Positions 14,434 to 15,971 of a stretch of 15,971 bases of DNA are shown here, piece after piece. The notes beneath the pieces are model-generated. The model had not been told where the DNA came from, did not search any database, and saw only the letters and a list, made by a program, of their open reading frames with translations. This DNA comes from Acidulodesulfobacterium sp021802425 (GTDB lineage Bacteria; SZUA-79; Acidulodesulfobacterales; Acidulodesulfobacteraceae). The first letter of the stretch is position 1. The number at the start of each line of letters is the position of its first letter. The stretch is from NCBI GenBank assembly GCA_021802425.1, contig JAJZXJ010000022.1, positions 1-15,971 of the forward strand, written 5' to 3'. The translations under genes and the position numbers were made by a program.

Positions 14434-14625
14434 TTATAGCTTTATCCTCTTATCCCCTTCATAAACATATAAAGCATTTAGTTCTTCTTCATCCTTTATG
14501 CATTGATGCGTTCCGTCGCAATAAGGCAAGTTCTTAGATAACTGGCACCTGCAAATATAAATTGGAAACTTGCCTTCCTTAATTTCTAACGGTGAGTTTT
14601 CGGTAATTTTTTTTAAATGAGCCAT
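14434..14625 (-). CDS. Small CDGSH-type [2Fe-2S] protein
   Basis: A 63-residue protein with the full CDGSH signature C25-R-C27-Q-L-S30-x3-P34-Y-C36-D-G-T-H40, matching the C-x-C-x2-(S/T)-x3-P-x-C-D-G-(S/A/T)-H pattern that binds a redox- and pH-labile [2Fe-2S] cluster through three Cys and one His. It is a single-motif bacterial form, like mitoNEET-type domains but with no membrane anchor. Its role (electron transfer, cluster storage or sensing) is not known in this organism. AAGGAGG lies about 9 nt before the ATG. It is the first gene of the minus-strand unit driven by an exact consensus promoter, diverging from the HxlR gene, with doxX next downstream. Confidence 0.93.
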   Translation of the reverse strand: MAHLKKITENSPLEIKEGKFPIYICRCQLSKNLPYCDGTHQCIKDEEELNALYVYEGDKRIKL

Positions 14626-14669
14626 TCGATTTACCTCCTTAATAATTTTAATTTAAGTTTTAATTTGCT

Positions 14670-14683
14670 TTGCTTTAAAGCAA
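14670..14683. promoter_or_regulatory. Perfect 14-bp palindrome in the CDGSH leader
   Basis: TTGCTTTAAAGCAA equals its own reverse complement. It lies about 14-27 nt after the expected CDGSH transcript start and 44 nt before the start codon. This is a typical place for a repressor dimer site. The palindrome differs in sequence from the ATTAAGTATAT dyad and may belong to another regulator. Confidence 0.55.
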
Positions 14684-14703
14684 CCCGCCCCATGGATACG
14701 ATA

Positions 14704-14732
14704 ATTATAAGTTGTTAGGTATATTATGTCAA
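14704..14732 (-). promoter_or_regulatory. Exact-consensus sigma70 promoter for CDGSH (and doxX)
   Basis: On the minus strand TTGACA (complement of 14727-14732) and TATAAT (complement of 14704-14709) are separated by exactly 17 nt: all 12 bases match consensus at the ideal spacing. Transcription should start near 14697, giving a leader of about 72 nt. A promoter this strong usually needs repression, which fits the dyads next to it. Confidence 0.85.
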
Positions 14733-14749
14733 TTAGGGATTTTATTATT

Positions 14750-14775
14750 ATTAAGTATATAAAAATATACTTAAT
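14750..14775. promoter_or_regulatory. 26-bp dyad operator, likely bound by the HxlR-type regulator
   Basis: ATTAAGTATAT (14750-14760), an AAAA spacer, then ATATACTTAAT (14765-14775): perfect 11-bp inverted arms. The right arm ends on the first T of the plus-strand TTGACA, and the left arm lies 17 bp upstream of the minus-strand -35. Dyads with TACTT-type half-sites are common targets of HxlR/MarR-type winged-helix dimers. Binding here could block HxlR expression and affect the CDGSH promoter. The link to this HxlR is inferred from location. Confidence 0.65.
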
Positions 14776-14804
14776 TGACAATGTATATTAAAATATGGTA
14801 ATCT
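14775..14804 (+). promoter_or_regulatory. Candidate promoter for the HxlR gene
   Basis: An exact TTGACA at 14775-14780 is followed after 18 nt by TAATCT (14799-14804), a poor -10 preceded by TG one base away (extended -10 form). Transcription near 14811 would leave a leader of about 110 nt. The -35 joins the right end of the 26-bp dyad, so occupancy of the dyad should block polymerase. Confidence 0.5.
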
Positions 14805-14923
14805 ATTTATATAATTATTATTATTAAAGACTGATAATGATTGCAAATTTTGTAATTCATTATTGTTTGCTACGCGTTATGGTTATGATAGGATTATTAA
14901 TATTTTGATAAATTTAAACAGTT

Positions 14924-15253
14924 ATGGAAAATAACAAAAAAGAAGCTTTCTGCCCCGCGCAGGAAGCCTTTAAAATACTTGCCAATAAATGGTCTTTAAT
15001 TATAATTAAAGAACTTTCCGCTTCCAAATTAAGATTTAATCAGATCAAGAAAAAAATGGAAGGAATCTCTGCCAGAGAATTGTCTAAAAGGCTTGAAGTT
15101 TTGGAAAAGATAGGATCGGTTGATAGAAAAATTATTTCGATTAAACCGATAAGGGTCGAATACAGTCTTACTAAAGCGGGCAACGAGCTTGTCCAAGCCA
15201 TAGAAATAATTCACAACTGGACAATTAAAAATAAGAAAAATATAAAAATATAG
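14924..15253 (+). CDS. HxlR-family winged-helix transcriptional regulator
   Basis: A 109-residue HxlR-type dimeric DNA-binding protein. Family landmarks: CP near the N-terminus (C10-P11), KWSLIIIKEL at 22-31, LRFNQIKKKMEGISARELSKRL at 36-57 (recognition helix), LEVLEKIGSVDRK at 57-69 and the VEYSLTKAGNEL wing and end at 78-89. In relatives such as YodB, HypR and QorR, a Cys near this N-terminal position senses oxidants or electrophiles; C10 here is the only cysteine and could do so. No ribosome site is clear before the ATG. The gene diverges from CDGSH-doxX across 298 bp containing a 26-bp dyad at its own promoter, so it probably controls itself and its neighbours. The inducing signal is unknown. 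Confidence 0.9.
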   Translation: MENNKKEAFCPAQEAFKILANKWSLIIIKELSASKLRFNQIKKKMEGISARELSKRLEVLEKIGSVDRKIISIKPIRVEYSLTKAGNELVQAIEIIHNWTIKNKKNIKI

Positions 15254-15280
15254 GGCAAATCGTTTTAAAAATTTATGCGA

Positions 15281-15286
15281 TATAAT
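15281..15286 (+). promoter_or_regulatory. Candidate -10 box for the Spy-like gene
   Basis: TATAAT at 15281-15286 lies between the HxlR stop and the next ATG at 15356, with no good -35 at 15-19 nt. The leader would be about 63 nt, ending in GGAGG at 15345-15349. The gap of 102 bp contains no clear terminator. Confidence 0.3.
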
Positions 15287-15355
15287 TTAGTATAGTTGAA
15301 TATGCGAAACGAAATAACATAAAATAAATCAATTTCTTTAAATTGGAGGCTCGAA

Positions 15356-15971
15356 ATGTTTAAAAAGATTTTATTATTTTCGATTATGCTCTTAATGGCG
15401 GCCGTTTTCACTTTTACCGTTAAATCCGAGGCTAAAATGATGAATGGAAAAGGGATGACGAAAATTGAGAAAATGAGAAAATTTAGAAAAATGGTAATGT
15501 TTTTTAAGCGTCATTCGCTGGGTTTTATTCCCATTTTTTACAAATACCACCCGGGACCGATGTGGGTAGTGAAGCATGCAAAAGATTTGGATTTAACCCC
15601 GGCTCAGATAAAAGAAGGCAAAGTTTTACAAAAAGAGATGTTTCAGAAAACCAAGGTTGGAATAATGGCATTAAAGAATGCGATAAGGCAATACAGGACG
15701 GCAGCCAAACAGGAAAATCCCAGCATTAAGGGGCTGATAACGGACGTTCAGGCCGTGGGGAACGCCGAAACCTATCTGGGCTACGAAATGATCCCGTTCC
15801 ACATAAAAGCATACCGCTTATTAAACGCTTCGCAGAAAATAAAATACGCAAGCTTAAGAAAAATGATGCTAAAAGCATACAATATGAAAATGAGGCATAA
15901 AATGATGATGATGCGCGGAATGATGAAAATGCTTCGCGAAAAAATGATGATGCTCCATGAAAAAATGATGA
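15356..15971 (+). CDS. Spy/CpxP-like exported protein with Met-rich tail (cut by right edge)
   Basis: ATG 15356 has GGAGG 6 nt upstream, and the frame stays open for 205 codons to the window edge, so the C-terminus is missing. Residues 1-26 are a signal sequence (MFKK, hydrophobic 5-22, SEA at 24-26). Residues 68-165 are helical, with LTPAQ at 80-84 and LNASQ at 156-160, like the paired LTxxQ motifs of the periplasmic Spy/CpxP/ZraP chaperone and metal-sensor family. The final 41 visible residues hold 16 Met together with Lys, Arg and His, in runs such as KMMMMRGMMKM. Met-rich tails can bind soft metals such as Cu(I), or simply be amphipathic; which applies is unknown. Downstream of HxlR on the same strand, with its own -10-like box. 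Confidence 0.7.
   Translation, partial: MFKKILLFSIMLLMAAVFTFTVKSEAKMMNGKGMTKIEKMRKFRKMVMFFKRHSLGFIPIFYKYHPGPMWVVKHAKDLDLTPAQIKEGKVLQKEMFQKTKVGIMALKNAIRQYRTAAKQENPSIKGLITDVQAVGNAETYLGYEMIPFHIKAYRLLNASQKIKYASLRKMMLKAYNMKMRHKMMMMRGMMKMLREKMMMLHEKMM

Overview
The window is an AT-rich stretch of a diderm bacterial chromosome with ordinary housekeeping content and no mobile element, CRISPR array, rRNA or tRNA that I can see. A diderm is suggested by a lipobox lipoprotein with a glycine-zipper segment and by a Spy/CpxP-like exported protein. Strong AAGGAGG-type ribosome sites and low-GC codon use run throughout. The mix (Mrp, TlpA-like thioredoxin, DoxX, CDGSH protein, radical SAM protein) would fit an anaerobic or microaerophilic, perhaps sulfur-cycling, deltaproteobacterium-like lineage. 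That placement is a guess from gene style, not from a marker gene.

Layout, left to right. (1) 1-553 (-): membrane-anchored TlpA/ResA-type thioredoxin, cut by the window edge, divergent from (2) galU and a small heat-shock protein (769-2132, +). (3) lon and thiL (2300-5821, +), 3 nt apart. (4) Two overlapping CNNM/CBS membrane proteins (5927-8132, +); only the second keeps the C-terminal CorC/HlyC domain. (5) Facing them on the minus strand: trxA, an Mrp/ApbC Fe-S carrier ATPase with three Cys-Gly-Cys repeats at its N-terminus, and a radical SAM protein with unusual cysteine spacing (8198-11069). (6) 11317-12981 (+): an unrecognised protein with two winged-helix-like segments and a zinc ribbon, then plsY, which appears to start at an ATT codon. 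(7) 12999-14625 (-): a glycine-zipper lipoprotein, a DoxX membrane protein and a tiny CDGSH [2Fe-2S] protein. (8) 14924-15971 (+): an HxlR-type regulator and the start of a Met-rich Spy-like periplasmic protein, cut by the right edge.

The most system-like part is 13.9-15.3 kb. The HxlR gene and the CDGSH-DoxX genes diverge from a 298-bp region. It holds an exact consensus sigma70 promoter towards CDGSH, a second TTGACA facing HxlR, a 26-bp dyad abutting that second -35, and a separate 14-bp perfect palindrome in the CDGSH leader. Two GC-rich or long inverted repeats lie on either side of doxX. Together this looks like a redox-responsive, self-regulated module. The regulatory logic is inferred from sequence alone.

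Other points of interest are the AUU start of plsY, the orphan winged-helix/zinc-ribbon protein upstream of it, the CX8CX2C radical SAM protein, the 12-residue Cys repeats of the Mrp protein and the Met-rich tail of the last gene.
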